A stretch of DNA of 64,000 nt from Candidatus Zixiibacteriota bacterium (GCA_024278935.1 JAJRSF010000014.1:1-64000), one strand, 5' to 3'; numbered from the stretch's first letter, positions 26,051 to 36,436 are shown. The notes: a model not told the origin generated them from the letters alone. Numbers and translations are program-made.

Positions 26051-27109
26051 TTGAAATTAAAGCGCTTTTTCACTCGAGAAGGTGAATCGCCATATAGTAG
26101 AATAAATTTTGTCAAAAAAACATCTGAAATTAAAAATCCAGATGGTTCGACAGTATTTTTGCACGAAAATATCGACGTACCGGAAAATTGGTCACAAGTT
26201 GCGATTGATATTTTAGCGCAAAAATATTTCCGAAAAGCTGGGGTTCCTCTTTTTGATAAAAAAGGAAAACCATCTCTTGACGAAAATGGTGATCAGAAAA
26301 CAGGTGGCGAACAAGATGCCAAACAAATTTTCCATCGTCTTGCCGGATGTTGGAAATATTGGGGCGAAAAACATAATTATTTTGACACCGAAGAAGATGC
26401 CCAGGTTTTCTATGACGAACTTTGCTATATGCTCGCATCACAAATCGCTGCACCAAACTCACCACAATGGTTCAACACAGGTCTGAACTTTGCCTATGGC
26501 ATAACAGGCTCATCTCAAGGCCACTATTATGTAGACCCTGAATCACACACACTACAACAAGCTAAAAACGCTTACGAACATCCACAACCGCATGCTTGTT
26601 TTATTCAATCGGTCGCAGATGACTTAGTAAACGAAGGCGGCATTATGGATCTTTGGGTTCGTGAAGCACGTCTATTTAAATATGGTTCTGGAACAGGTTC
26701 AAATTTCTCAAATATTAGAGGTTCGAAAGAACCTTTATCAGGCGGCGGCAATTCATCAGGGCTGATGTCGTTTTTGCGCATTGGAGATCGCGCAGCCGGC
26801 GCCATAAAATCTGGAGGTACTACAAGAAGAGCAGCCAAAATGGTCTGTCTCGATTTAGACCATCCCGATATTTTAGAATTTATTGATTGGAAAGTTATCG
26901 AAGAACAAAAAGTTGCCGCTTTAGTAACTGGCTCAAAAGTTATTAAACAACAACTTAAAAATGTTTTCGATGCTGCCCGTATTTCAGGTGACAACGGTAA
27001 TTCTGTCTATGAAATTGATCCGGAAAAAAATAAAAATTTAAAAGCAGCACTAAAAACTGCTAAACAATTTATGGTTCCGCAAACCTATATCAAAAAGTGC
27101 TCGACTTAG
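26051..27109 (+). CDS. nrdJ: Class II (B12-dependent) ribonucleotide reductase, N-terminal fragment
   Basis: 352 residues up to a frame break. The start is TTG at 26051, supported by GGAGG 6 bases upstream. The sequence begins [16 protein letters not shown] and continues through the [20 protein letters not shown] and [12 protein letters not shown] segments typical of the ~1200-residue adenosylcobalamin-dependent reductase. At AAAAAG (27092-27097) the frame ends in a spurious KCST stop, while the -1 frame continues VLDLVSHG, as the family requires. The enzyme reduces ribonucleotides to deoxyribonucleotides without oxygen. The upstream NrdR boxes fit this role. Confidence 0.92.
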   Translation: MKLKRFFTREGESPYSRINFVKKTSEIKNPDGSTVFLHENIDVPENWSQVAIDILAQKYFRKAGVPLFDKKGKPSLDENGDQKTGGEQDAKQIFHRLAGCWKYWGEKHNYFDTEEDAQVFYDELCYMLASQIAAPNSPQWFNTGLNFAYGITGSSQGHYYVDPESHTLQQAKNAYEHPQPHACFIQSVADDLVNEGGIMDLWVREARLFKYGSGTGSNFSNIRGSKEPLSGGGNSSGLMSFLRIGDRAAGAIKSGGTTRRAAKMVCLDLDHPDILEFIDWKVIEEQKVAALVTGSKVIKQQLKNVFDAARISGDNGNSVYEIDPEKNKNLKAALKTAKQFMVPQTYIKKCST

Positions 27110-29616
27110 TTTCGCACGGTATAGGTGATATCAACTTTATAGAGTTAGATACCAACTGGGACTCCGAAGCATACCTTACTGTCTCAGGACAAAACTCAAA
27201 CAATTCAGTTCGTATACCAAACGAATTCTTTGAAAAACTAAACAACGGCGAAAACTGGGAAATGATAAACCGTACCGATGGTTCGGTCGCAGCAGAAATT
27301 CCAGCCTCGGAAATGTTTGACAAAATTTGTTCCTCTGCCTGGTCATGTGCTGACCCTGGGGTGCAGTATGATACGACTATCAACGAATGGCATACTTGCC
27401 CATCCGATGGTCGGATCAACGCATCGAACCCATGTTCGGAATATATGTTCCTCGACGATACCGCATGTAACTTAGCATCAATCAACTTAATCAAATTCTT
27501 AAACGATGATGGTACATTCGACGTTGATGGTTACCTGCACGCAATTCGTATTTGGACTGTTGTTTTAGAAGTTTCGGTGCTGATGGCATCGTTCCCATCA
27601 AAACCAATCGCACAAAAATCATTTGACTACCGTACTCTCGGTTTAGGTTTTGCCAACTTAGGTACTCTTCTTATGCGTATGGGAATCCCGTACGATTCAT
27701 CGGAAGCATACTCATGGTGTGGCGTTTTATCAGGTCTCTTAACCGGTGAAGCATATGTTACATCTGCTGAAATGGCAAAAGAACTTGGTGCTTTCCCTGC
27801 CTTCTATCGCAACCGTGATGCTATGCTCAAAGTGATGCGTAACCATCGTCGTGCTGCCTACAATGCCGACAAATCTGAATACGAAGATCTCACAGTCAAA
27901 CCAACAGGTATCAATCCAAACTATATTCCTGAAGACTTAGTTTCTCGAGTCAGAAAAATTTGGGACCATGCTGTTGAACTTGGTGATGTCCACGGATATC
28001 GTAACGCCCAGTCAACCGTTATTGCTCCAACAGGAACTATCGGACTCTTGATGGACTGTGATACAACTGGAATCGAACCTGACTTCTCACTAGTTAAATT
28101 TAAAAAATTAGCCGGTGGCGGATATTTCAAAATCATTAATAAATCTGTTCCGGTTGCTTTACAAAAACTTGGGTACACCGATGAAGAAGTCGAAGAAATC
28201 ATCGCCTATGCAACCGGTCATAAAACTTTCAAACAAGCACCATTCATCAACCATGAATCTTTAAAAGCAAAAGGGTTCGGTGATGAAGAGATTGAAAAAA
28301 TTGAAGCACAGCTTCCAAACGCTTTTGATATCTCTTTTGTCTTTAACAAATTTACCCTTGGTGAAGAGTTCCTAAAAGATACCTTAGGCTTTACCGAAGA
28401 GTGCTACGATGATTGGAATTTCTCTCTCTTAGGTGAACTTGGTTTCACCAAAGAACAAATCGAAGCATCCAACGAATTTGTCTGTGGAACTATGACAGTC
28501 GAGGGTGCTCCTCATTTAAAAACTAAAGACCTTGCGATATTTGATTGTGCCAACAAGTGTGGTAAAAAAGGTGTTCGCTTTATCAAGTTTGAATCACATA
28601 TCCGCATGATGGCATCATCGCAACCATTTATCTCCGGTGCTATTTCAAAAACTATCAATATGCCGGCTGAAGCATCTATCGACGATGTCAAAAAAGCCTA
28701 TCGCATGTCTTGGGAAACTATGACAAAAGCGATTGCTCTCTATCGTGATGGTTCCAAACTCAGCCAACCGCTCAATGCTGCACTCTTTGATGATGACGAT
28801 GATGTCGACGATGAACCACTCACTGTCGCAAACGTATCTGAAAAAATGGCACAAAAAGTTATCTATCGTTACATTGCCAAGCGTCGCAAAATGCCTAACC
28901 GTCGTGCAGGCTACACCCAAAAAGCAGTTGTCGGTGGACATAAATTGTATCTCCGTACCGGCGATTATGCCGATGGTACCATCGGTGAAATCTTCTTGGA
29001 TATGCATCGTGAAGGTGCTGCCTTCCGTTCAATGATGAACTCATTTGCGATTGCTGTTTCATTAGGATTGCAACATGGTGTCCCGCTTGAAGAATATGTC
29101 GAAGCATTTTTGTTCAGTCGCTTTGAACCAAACGGAATGGTTACAGGCAACAAATCAATAAAAATGGCAACATCGATTATAGATTATATCTTCCGCGAAC
29201 TTGCTATCACCTATCTCGGACGAAATGATCTTGCTCATGTATCAGAAGAAGATTTACATGGCGACACTCTTGGAAATCCAGCCGATGAAACGATGGAGTT
29301 TGTTGAAGAAGAAACAAAACCGTCAGCTTCAAATGCTCAAACAGGTGTTCGCAAAAAATCTGATATTCAAACAACACATATTTCTCGGATCAAAAAAATT
29401 GTCCAACCAAATAGCTCTACACAAGATGATGAAAAAGGAATTTCATATAAAAGTGACACAGGAGATATAACAAATGGTAACACGATGGGGGCTCAGACTA
29501 CGTCTCAAAACGCTGCAAAAACAGCGGCGGTGCTTGGGAATGCATCAGCGACAGGAAAAAAAATCGCCGATGATCGAGGACAAAACTCTTCGAAGAAATC
29601 AGAGAAGCAAGACTAA
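27097..29616 (+). CDS. nrdJ: Class II ribonucleotide reductase, main catalytic fragment
   Basis: 839 residues in the -1 frame relative to the N-terminal fragment; the GTG at 27097 is part of the frame joint, not a true start. It contains [19 protein letters not shown], the active-site region [21 protein letters not shown] (about 125), and IAPTGTIG. The protein continues past the reductase core through [19 protein letters not shown]. At GGACAAAAC near 29577-29586 the frame breaks again; the -1 frame gives [16 protein letters not shown], the conserved tail. With both breaks repaired the protein is about 1224 residues, the family length. Confidence 0.92.
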   Translation: MLDLVSHGIGDINFIELDTNWDSEAYLTVSGQNSNNSVRIPNEFFEKLNNGENWEMINRTDGSVAAEIPASEMFDKICSSAWSCADPGVQYDTTINEWHTCPSDGRINASNPCSEYMFLDDTACNLASINLIKFLNDDGTFDVDGYLHAIRIWTVVLEVSVLMASFPSKPIAQKSFDYRTLGLGFANLGTLLMRMGIPYDSSEAYSWCGVLSGLLTGEAYVTSAEMAKELGAFPAFYRNRDAMLKVMRNHRRAAYNADKSEYEDLTVKPTGINPNYIPEDLVSRVRKIWDHAVELGDVHGYRNAQSTVIAPTGTIGLLMDCDTTGIEPDFSLVKFKKLAGGGYFKIINKSVPVALQKLGYTDEEVEEIIAYATGHKTFKQAPFINHESLKAKGFGDEEIEKIEAQLPNAFDISFVFNKFTLGEEFLKDTLGFTEECYDDWNFSLLGELGFTKEQIEASNEFVCGTMTVEGAPHLKTKDLAIFDCANKCGKKGVRFIKFESHIRMMASSQPFISGAISKTINMPAEASIDDVKKAYRMSWETMTKAIALYRDGSKLSQPLNAALFDDDDDVDDEPLTVANVSEKMAQKVIYRYIAKRRKMPNRRAGYTQKAVVGGHKLYLRTGDYADGTIGEIFLDMHREGAAFRSMMNSFAIAVSLGLQHGVPLEEYVEAFLFSRFEPNGMVTGNKSIKMATSIIDYIFRELAITYLGRNDLAHVSEEDLHGDTLGNPADETMEFVEEETKPSASNAQTGVRKKSDIQTTHISRIKKIVQPNSSTQDDEKGISYKSDTGDITNGNTMGAQTTSQNAAKTAAVLGNASATGKKIADDRGQNSSKKSEKQD

Positions 29617-29723
29617 AAGGTTACGAAGGTGACATGTGTTCTGAGTGCGGACAATTTACGATGGTTCGCAACGGCACCTGCCTCAAGTGTGACACTTGTG
29701 GAGCAACCTCCGGCTGTTCCTAA
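29586..29723 (+). pseudogene. nrdJ: C-terminal zinc-ribbon tail of NrdJ in a shifted frame
   Basis: Too short for the ORF track. The -1 frame after about 29577-29586 reads [14 protein letters not shown], then CSECG, CLKCDTCG and ends TSGCS with TAA at 29721-29723. This Cys-rich end, with CxxC pairs and a final redox Cys, is the conserved C-terminal tail of B12-dependent reductases that re-reduces the active site. It has no start codon of its own and belongs to the preceding fragments. Confidence 0.85.
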
Positions 29724-29730
29724 AAATTGT

Positions 29731-29789
29731 TTGTAGGTCGTGGTTCCGTTGAATTGAAATCGAGAGATTTCAATATCGAGAAACCCGAC
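29731..29789. repeat. REP-like 59-bp element (copy 1)
   Basis: TTGTAGGTCGTGGTTCCGTT, a small hairpin (TTGAAATC/GATTTCAA), then TCGAGAAACCCGAC. A second copy of the same length is at 47681-47739 with only a few differences. Confidence 0.75.
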
Positions 29790-29869
29790 AATCTTATAAA
29801 ATTTAATTATCGCTTTTCCTTGTGAATGAAGCTCGCAGCCCACACTGCGAGCTTTTATTTTGCAGCTAA

Positions 29870-29893
29870 GTCACTCTGAGCTTGTCGAAGGGA
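29870..29893. repeat. REP-like element, TGAGCTTGTCGAAG family
   Basis: GTCACTCTGAGCTTGTCGAAGGGA-type element, related to 9598-9622 and to the inverted copy at 47956-47982. Confidence 0.6.
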
Positions 29894-29911
29894 CAACACA
29901 GCAGACTTTAC

Positions 29912-29956
29912 GAACGCCCATAGGGAGTGTGTCGATACCATCTTTAAAATTGACAA
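29912..29956 (+). repeat. Promoter-bearing repeat (copy 1)
   Basis: 45-base element GAACGcCC..GGGAGtGTG..., ending CATCTTTAAAATTGACAA. Copies at 37031 and 38298 share the same ends, and each supplies the -35 TTGACA of the next gene. Confidence 0.7.
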
Positions 29957-29978
29957 GCAAGTAGTCATTTACTATAAT
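29950..29978 (+). promoter_or_regulatory. Consensus sigma-70 promoter of the TPR gene
   Basis: TTGACA (29950-29955), 17-base spacer, TATAAT (29973-29978): a perfect match to the consensus in both hexamers. The -35 is inside the repeat copy at 29912-29956. Confidence 0.85.
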
Positions 29979-30011
29979 AAATTATAACTATAAAATTCAT
30001 TGGAGAGTTGG

Positions 30012-30860
30012 TTGAAAAAAACACTCATCGTAATAGCATCTATTATATTGATAATTTTAATTATTTTTATTGCATTTGTTCTTAATGGTATGAATTCTGT
30101 TTATTTTGATGGAAAGGATTTTCAATATAAAGGGAAGTATAAAGAAGCAATAGAGTGTTTTACTGAAGCAATTGAAGAAGATGGAATATTTAAAACTAAT
30201 GCGTACCTTCATCGCGGGCAAGTATATGCTAAAATTAAAGAATTTGAGAAATCCTTGGCTGACTTTGACTCAGCATTTTTTGAATCTCCACAAAATTATT
30301 CTGCTTTAAATAATAAAAGCGATACATATTTACTTATGGATGAGTTTGAAAATGCTCTTATGCTAATCAATAGATCTATCAATGTAGAGAGTACTGATGA
30401 AGCACATATAATAAAAGGAAAAATTTTATGGAAGATGGGGGATTTAGATAATGCTGAGAAAGAATATGAAATAGCTATACAATTTGATAGTAGTTATTAT
30501 TTCCCTTACTTTAAAAGAGCATTTTTCTATTCACAAAATCATGAATTTGAAAAATCTATAGCCGACTTGACTATTTCTATTGAGTTAGATTCTGAATATT
30601 CTAGATCGTATAATAATAGAGGTTGGTCATATCTTTCGTTAGGAGATTATGATAAAGCTCTTATAGATATTCAAAAATCAATCTCTCTTGATTCGACTAA
30701 TGCTTTTACTTATCATAGTCTAGCTACTTTATATTTTAAAATAAATGATAATGATAACGAACTTGATGCACTAAATAATTATCTTATATACAAAACAGGT
30801 GAAGAACCACATCCACTTGATTCAATAACATCACGAATTGAGGAGTTAAAAAATTATTGA
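30012..30860 (+). CDS. Membrane-anchored TPR protein
   Basis: 282 residues from TTG at 30012, which follows GGAGAG by 4 bases; the track start at 30000 overlaps that site. One N-terminal hydrophobic segment (LIVIASIILIILIIFIAFVL) anchors the protein. About six tetratricopeptide repeats follow (YKEAIECFTEAIEED, FEKSLADFDSAFFESP, LDNAEKEYEIAIQFDS, YDKALIDIQKSISLDS). TPR proteins are scaffolds for protein complexes; the partner is unknown. It is convergent with the cohesin/dockerin gene. Confidence 0.85.
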   Translation: MKKTLIVIASIILIILIIFIAFVLNGMNSVYFDGKDFQYKGKYKEAIECFTEAIEEDGIFKTNAYLHRGQVYAKIKEFEKSLADFDSAFFESPQNYSALNNKSDTYLLMDEFENALMLINRSINVESTDEAHIIKGKILWKMGDLDNAEKEYEIAIQFDSSYYFPYFKRAFFYSQNHEFEKSIADLTISIELDSEYSRSYNNRGWSYLSLGDYDKALIDIQKSISLDSTNAFTYHSLATLYFKINDNDNELDALNNYLIYKTGEEPHPLDSITSRIEELKNY

Positions 30861-30906
30861 TTATTACAACTACTCAGATACTGTCTTTCCAAAGCCCCGC
30901 CTAATT

Positions 30907-31851
30907 TCACTCCGTCGAACAGCTCGGAGCAACTCCACCCGTAAAAATAAAATCAACAAAGCCGACCAGATCAGAAATATCAACAGCACAGTCACAAGTA
31001 AAATCCGCCTCGTCATTTGTAAGAGTCGCACCATCGGTAAAAATAAAATCAACCAATGCTACCAAATCATAAATATCGTAATCTTCTGTTGCCAGAGAAT
31101 ACCCACATGTCGGCAGCAGCGTAAAAGACCCTTGATTAATCTGTACATAGTTCATATCAAGTATCGCAGTAGTATCAAGGACAATATACATTGAATCACA
31201 CAGCGAAGGATCTATAGGCACACCAATAACCCTAGGTACTCTTTGATATTCTAGGCAGGTCTCACCCACCCATGTTATACACTCATAACAAGTTGTATCA
31301 GTATAGATATTATAAGTCAAGCCAATCGACTCACCAGAAGGTTTAATAAGTGAAAAATGCCAACTAGGTTCAGTACTCATATCTATGCGAGCAAGAGAAT
31401 CTTCAGGAGGAAAAACAAATGTGTCTACTACTTCAAGGTATAACCGAATAAGAAGTTCATCGTTTTGAGGTGGAATGAGAAAATTGTAATCTAATGTATA
31501 ACCGACCGATGTAATCAATATATCTCGTCCATTCCCACCTAAAGAAGTCGTATGGACACCCCATTCCGGCATTATATAACTAGATGTATCATAAAGATAT
31601 TTTAGAGGAACATCACCTTCTTGAAATTTCACTATTTCAAACCCACCAAGTTGAAGCCAGAGTTGGAAACCTATAAGTGTATCAACAAGATTTGATATTG
31701 TAATATCTAATGGAACTAACTTTTCACCGGTTTGACCAGATACGTCGCCAACTGTTAATGTGATATTTTGAGAAAAAATGAGTGATGGTACAAAGAGGAT
31801 AACAAAGAGAGCAGTAATAAAGATATTTTTTGAACGGTTGTTAAAGGACAT
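30907..31851 (-). CDS. Secreted protein with cohesin-like and dockerin-like domains
   Basis: 314 residues. A signal peptide ends near LIFSQN. Residues about 27-170 resemble a cohesin fold (LTVGDVSGQTGEKLVPLDI, IGFQLWLQL), and the C-terminal ~60 residues carry two dockerin-like segments (YDIYDLVALVDFIFTDG and CAVDISDLVGFVDFIFTGG). The first has YDIYDLV instead of VDISDLV, so one repeat may be degenerate. The GGAG ribosome-binding site is 6 bases before the ATG. I infer a surface scaffold or adaptor that could bind the other dockerin proteins in the window; cohesin identity rests on eye-level similarity. Confidence 0.8.
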   Translation of the reverse strand: MSFNNRSKNIFITALFVILFVPSLIFSQNITLTVGDVSGQTGEKLVPLDITISNLVDTLIGFQLWLQLGGFEIVKFQEGDVPLKYLYDTSSYIMPEWGVHTTSLGGNGRDILITSVGYTLDYNFLIPPQNDELLIRLYLEVVDTFVFPPEDSLARIDMSTEPSWHFSLIKPSGESIGLTYNIYTDTTCYECITWVGETCLEYQRVPRVIGVPIDPSLCDSMYIVLDTTAILDMNYVQINQGSFTLLPTCGYSLATEDYDIYDLVALVDFIFTDGATLTNDEADFTCDCAVDISDLVGFVDFIFTGGVAPSCSTE

Positions 31852-32122
31852 AAAATTCTCCGCATTGATTTGAGTTCTATAATTAATCCTTTAACTATTG
31901 AGTATAAAATTATCCCTTAATTTTTAAACGCATATTATTTTAGAATAGTATGTCTATATTATATCAATTTTGCGTAAATCTGTCAACAGAATTTTGAAAA
32001 TCCGACTCTCAGGTCAATAATCGACCATGATATCGACTCTTAAAATATTCCGAAACATATTTAGACAAACCCTCGTATCTACAACAACTAACAAAAAAAC
32101 AAGTTTGTACTAAGGAGTTAAG

Positions 32123-33226
32123 TTGTATGATAAAAAAATATTTCTTACTGTTTTGTTTCTAGCAGTCTGTTCCGCAGTCCTCTACTTTGCCATTGATGGC
32201 TCTGCTGAAGAAAACAAAGCATTCAAAACTTTTGCTGTTGAAAAAGGTTCGATTATTGATAAAGCCTTGGCTGTAGGCAAAATAGACCCACGCAAAGAAA
32301 TTTCTGTCAAATCAAAAATGCCCGGTATTGTAAAAAAGATTTATGCTGATATCGGCGATATTGTCAAAGTCGGCGACCCGTTATTTGAAATCGCTCCCGA
32401 CCCAACCCCGATCGAATTAACACAAGCCAAGCGTGAAGTCGAGATAAGACAAGTCACTTTCGACAATGCCGAAAAAGAACTTATCCGTGTCAAAACTTTA
32501 AAAGAACAAAAATTCATCGCACCGCAAGACTTTGATTCCAAAGAAGCATTCTGCGAAGAATCACGTCTGCGTCTTGAACTCGCCAAAGAAAAACTTTCAC
32601 TTATTCAATCAGGCAAAACAAACTCAAACGACAATTCTGTTTCAAACATAATATTCTCAACCGTCGCAGGTACCATTTTATCTCGCATGGTTGAAGAGGG
32701 CGACCCGGTTGTCCCGCTTACATCTTATCAGGCAGGTACTGCTCTTATGACAATCGCCAAAATGGATGACCTTATTTTTAAAGGGAACGTCGACGAAATC
32801 GATGTTGGGAAAATTCATGTCGGTATGGTAACTGAAATTGAAATCGGTGCCTTATCATCCGAAGAACGGATCGAAGGTAAGCTCACAAAAATTTCTCCAA
32901 AAGCACATAAAGAAGATGGTTCCACCATGTTTGCAGTTGAAATAGAAATTGACCAAACAGGTGCCACTCAACTTCGGGCAGGTTACTCCGCTAACGCCGA
33001 TGTTATCATACGCAAAAAAGTAGACATCTTGCTTATACCGGAACGACTGCTTATAGCAAGAGATTCATCATACTTTGTTGAAGTGTCCGACACTATGAAT
33101 GTTGTCACCGAGCATGAAGTAACAACAGGTCTCTCCGATGGAATCAGAATTGAGATTACCGATGGAGTCGAAGAGGGTGATCTTATTGTCGAACGTCCAC
33201 CAAAAGAAATTTCAATTGAAGACTAA
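32123..33226 (+). CDS. HlyD/MacA-family periplasmic adaptor of an ABC efflux system
   Basis: 367 residues. The start is TTG at 32123 with AAGGAG 5 bases upstream. An N-terminal membrane anchor (FLTVLFLAVCSAVLYFAI) is followed by the lipoyl/barrel-sandwich halves (GIVKKIYADIGDIVKVGDPLFEI and SNIIFSTVAGTILSRMVEEGDPVV), with a helical hairpin between them and a beta-barrel domain after. It would link inner-membrane permeases to an outer-membrane channel. First gene of a four-gene operon with two permeases and one ATPase; spacing to the next gene is 17 bases. No TolC-like gene is nearby. Confidence 0.92.
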   Translation: MYDKKIFLTVLFLAVCSAVLYFAIDGSAEENKAFKTFAVEKGSIIDKALAVGKIDPRKEISVKSKMPGIVKKIYADIGDIVKVGDPLFEIAPDPTPIELTQAKREVEIRQVTFDNAEKELIRVKTLKEQKFIAPQDFDSKEAFCEESRLRLELAKEKLSLIQSGKTNSNDNSVSNIIFSTVAGTILSRMVEEGDPVVPLTSYQAGTALMTIAKMDDLIFKGNVDEIDVGKIHVGMVTEIEIGALSSEERIEGKLTKISPKAHKEDGSTMFAVEIEIDQTGATQLRAGYSANADVIIRKKVDILLIPERLLIARDSSYFVEVSDTMNVVTEHEVTTGLSDGIRIEITDGVEEGDLIVERPPKEISIED

Positions 33227-33243
33227 AGAAAGAACCAACTAGC

Positions 33244-34482
33244 ATGTTTCCAATTGTAACTATAAAACAATTTCTCAATGACCTTCGCCGTCAGAAACTT
33301 CGTTCTGCGATGACTATGTTCGGTATATTCTGGGGTACCTGTTCTATCGTACTCCTCTTTGCCTTTGGAAAAGGTATAACCGAAGCACAACTGAAATCAC
33401 AGCTCGGCATGGGTGATAATATTGCAATCTTCTGGCCGGGGATAACATCGAAAAAATTCGCAGGACTTCCAAAGGGAAGGCGGATCCGTCCTACGCATGA
33501 TGATATTTCTCTTGTCAAACAGAAATCTCAATTACTAAATAGAATCTCTCCAGAGTTTTCAAGATGGAACGTTAATCTTAAATATAAAAACGAATCAACA
33601 GCAAGACAGATAATTGGAATCTGGCCGGAGTTTGGCGAAATGAGAAATATTATTCCTGAATATGGTTCCCGGTTTATAAATCAAAGAGATATCGACGAAC
33701 AACGTCGTGTAATTTTTATCGGGAACCTTCTGAAAATTGATCTCTTCGGTGAAGAGAAAGATGCTGTCGGTGAAAGAATTTTAGTTAACGGAATGCCGTT
33801 TACCGTTATCGGTGTAATGAAAGAAAAAAAACAGGACAGTTCCTACGGAAGTCGTGATAGTCGTAAAGGGATTATCCCATCATCAACTTTTCAAACAATG
33901 TATTCAAATAGACATATGAATAATTTTGTCGCACAGGCAAAAAAGACAACAACGATGGAAATTGCTCGAAAAGAAATTTATGAAATCTTAGGTACAATAT
34001 ATAAGTTTGACCCATCCGACCATGAAGCACTTTCAGTCTGGGACACTTCCGAAAGTTTTGCATTCTTAAAAACATTCTTCACAGCTTTCTCAGGGTTCCT
34101 TGTTGCTATTGGAGTCGCTACTTTGATAACAGGTGCAATCGGCGTCTCAAATATTATGTATGTTGTACTAGAAGAACGTACCAAAGAGATCGGTATCAAG
34201 ATGGCTCTTGGTGCAAGAAAAAGTTATATTATGTTCCAGTTTGTTTTTGAAACTATTCTGATAACTTTTGTCGGTGGTGTGTTAGGATTTCTATTTGCCT
34301 GGGGCATCATTGCTGTTTTCCCAATGTTGCAATTAGAAGAATTTATCGGAACCCCTCGTATAAATATTTTTGGGGGAATTTTAATCACCTGCATTCTTGG
34401 AGTCATCTCGCTTATCGCAGGGTACTTCCCAGCCAGAAGAGCTGCCAACTTACAACCTGTACAAGCACTAAAATTGTTCTAA
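33244..34482 (+). CDS. MacB-type ABC transporter permease (first)
   Basis: 412 residues. FtsX/MacB architecture: one N-terminal membrane helix (about 20-40, SAMTMFGIFWGTCSIVLLFAF), a large periplasmic MacB_PCD domain (about 45-280), then three helices with the conserved GVSNIMYVVLEERTKEIGIKMALGAR loop. It has no ATPase domain of its own; the ATPase is the last gene of the operon. Paralogous to the next gene. Confidence 0.93.
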   Translation: MFPIVTIKQFLNDLRRQKLRSAMTMFGIFWGTCSIVLLFAFGKGITEAQLKSQLGMGDNIAIFWPGITSKKFAGLPKGRRIRPTHDDISLVKQKSQLLNRISPEFSRWNVNLKYKNESTARQIIGIWPEFGEMRNIIPEYGSRFINQRDIDEQRRVIFIGNLLKIDLFGEEKDAVGERILVNGMPFTVIGVMKEKKQDSSYGSRDSRKGIIPSSTFQTMYSNRHMNNFVAQAKKTTTMEIARKEIYEILGTIYKFDPSDHEALSVWDTSESFAFLKTFFTAFSGFLVAIGVATLITGAIGVSNIMYVVLEERTKEIGIKMALGARKSYIMFQFVFETILITFVGGVLGFLFAWGIIAVFPMLQLEEFIGTPRINIFGGILITCILGVISLIAGYFPARRAANLQPVQALKLF

Positions 34483-34491
34483 GGAAGAGAT

Positions 34492-35739
34492 ATGAATATT
34501 TCTGTTATATATAATGTTTTCGTGAGAGATTTTCGTAAACAAAAAACAAGAATCGCACTCACACTTTTTGCCCTTGGATGGGGAACATTTTCCATTATGC
34601 TTTTATTAGGATTTGGAAAAGGACTCCAAGACCAAATGGGTTTGCAAAAAATGGGGATGGGAAGTAATATCATGGTTGTATGGGGCGGACAAACTTCGAT
34701 ACCTTTTAAAGGGATGGGTAAAGGTCGAAGAATTTCGCTCTATCCTGAAAGTATAGAATACCTCAAAAAAAACGTTCCAGAAATTTTAGATGTCGGCGGT
34801 GAGTATGACCGTTGGGGAATCCGTGTCACATACAACGATGTTGTTTTATCTGAACATGTCAATGGCGTAACTCCGAACTATGAAAAGCTCAGACATTTTA
34901 TTCCACAAAACGGTGGACGAATGATAAACGATTTAGATCTGAAACTCAAAAGGAAAGTCGCATTTCTTGGATGGGAAGTCAGTGAAAGAATTTTCCAAGA
35001 TGAAGATCCTATAGGTAAACAAATTATGATGAACTCTATGCCGTACACTGTAGTTGGTGTCATGCAAGAGAAGATGGTAATGGGCAACTATAGCGGATCT
35101 GATGATAGCAGAATCATAATTCCGCTTACTACTTATAAAGCGACCTATGGTGATCCTTATTTAGATAATTTAGTTTGTCAACTCTCAAAAGGAGCTGATT
35201 CCAAAGCTATTGAAAAGAAAATTTTTGCTGCTTTTGCGGATAAATATAAATTTGATCCAACCGACGACAGAGCTTTGTCAATATGGGATACTATTGCCGG
35301 AGCAAAAGAATTTAACAACATCATGTTTGGTATAAATATTTTCTTCGGATTCATCGGCGGTCTCACATTATTAATCGCAGGTGTTGGTGTCGCAAACATC
35401 ATGTATGTATCAATCAAAAAACGTACCAGAGAAATCGGTATAAAAATGGCACTCGGTGCCAGACGTTCATATATCATGATGCAATTTTTACTGGAGTCAT
35501 TGTTGATAACATTCATCGGCGGCTTTGGAGGAATGTCATTTAGTTACATTCTCACCGAAACATTTAGACGGATACCTATTGAAAGCGATGTGCTCGATAT
35601 GATGGGACGTCCAACCATATCCCTAGATATTGGAATAATCGTAATTACAATTTTAGGTATCATGGGAGTTATGTCGGGGATCTTCCCGGCAATGAAAGCA
35701 TCATCGGTTTCACCGGTAGAATCACTTAGGTACGAATAG
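34492..35739 (+). CDS. MacB-type ABC transporter permease (second)
   Basis: 415 residues, collinear with the preceding permease: N-terminal helix, periplasmic domain (IPFKGMGKGRRISLYPES resembles the first copy) and three C-terminal helices with ANIMYVSIKKRTREIGIKMALGARR. The two probably form a heterodimeric channel. Start 9 bases after the preceding stop with GGAAGAG upstream. Confidence 0.93.
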   Translation: MNISVIYNVFVRDFRKQKTRIALTLFALGWGTFSIMLLLGFGKGLQDQMGLQKMGMGSNIMVVWGGQTSIPFKGMGKGRRISLYPESIEYLKKNVPEILDVGGEYDRWGIRVTYNDVVLSEHVNGVTPNYEKLRHFIPQNGGRMINDLDLKLKRKVAFLGWEVSERIFQDEDPIGKQIMMNSMPYTVVGVMQEKMVMGNYSGSDDSRIIIPLTTYKATYGDPYLDNLVCQLSKGADSKAIEKKIFAAFADKYKFDPTDDRALSIWDTIAGAKEFNNIMFGINIFFGFIGGLTLLIAGVGVANIMYVSIKKRTREIGIKMALGARRSYIMMQFLLESLLITFIGGFGGMSFSYILTETFRRIPIESDVLDMMGRPTISLDIGIIVITILGIMGVMSGIFPAMKASSVSPVESLRYE

Positions 35740-35758
35740 AGAGGAGTGCAAATAAATT

Positions 35759-36436
35759 ATGATACGAATGACAAATATTGAAAAAGAATATCTCACCGGA
35801 GCGGTGAAATTCAAAGCCCTCAAAGGGATCGACTTACATATCACCAAGGGTGAGTATGTTGCAATCGTGGGACCATCCGGTTCAGGCAAATCTACCATGA
35901 TGAATATTATCGGATGTCTGGATATTCAAACAGCAGGCGGTTTTCTCCTTGATGGGCAAGACATAGCAACTATGACCTCTAACCAGCTTGCAGATATTAG
36001 AAACCAAAAAATCGGATTTGTATTCCAGGCTTTTAATTTGCTTCCCTATGCAACCGCTTATGAAAATGTTGAAGTACCTCTCTTGTTTGCAAAAACTAAT
36101 AGCAAATATAGAAAAGAACGCATTATAGAACTCTTACACAAAGTTGGGCTTGGCGATAAAGTTAATAACAAACCAACCGAGATGTCCGGTGGTGAAATGC
36201 AACGAGTCGCTATCGCACGAGCCTTAGCCAATGACCCCGATATTATTCTAGCCGATGAACCAACAGGGAACCTTGACTCGGCATCAGGTGCTGCAATCGT
36301 AAATATTTTTAATGAACTGCATACTATGGGCAAAACAGTTGTAATGATTACTCATGACATGTCGCTTGCTGATAAAACCGATCGAATCATACGCCTCAAA
36401 GATGGCATGCTCGAAAAAATAACAGCCGTCGCATAA
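35759..36436 (+). CDS. LolD/MacB-type ABC transporter ATP-binding protein
   Basis: 225 residues, a complete nucleotide-binding domain: Walker [10 protein letters not shown] (about 40-48), Q-loop in [10 protein letters not shown], signature [15 protein letters not shown], Walker [13 protein letters not shown] and H-loop ITHDMS. It powers the two permeases encoded upstream. The substrate may be a peptide, lipid or drug; context gives no clue. The ATG at 35759 follows GAGGAG. Confidence 0.95.
   Translation: MIRMTNIEKEYLTGAVKFKALKGIDLHITKGEYVAIVGPSGSGKSTMMNIIGCLDIQTAGGFLLDGQDIATMTSNQLADIRNQKIGFVFQAFNLLPYATAYENVEVPLLFAKTNSKYRKERIIELLHKVGLGDKVNNKPTEMSGGEMQRVAIARALANDPDIILADEPTGNLDSASGAAIVNIFNELHTMGKTVVMITHDMSLADKTDRIIRLKDGMLEKITAVA

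Noticed and set aside
27097-27099. GTG at 27097 as an independent start of a second reductase gene
   Set aside because: It has no ribosome-binding site, lies inside the conserved core, and overlaps the end of the N-terminal fragment, so it is a frame joint.
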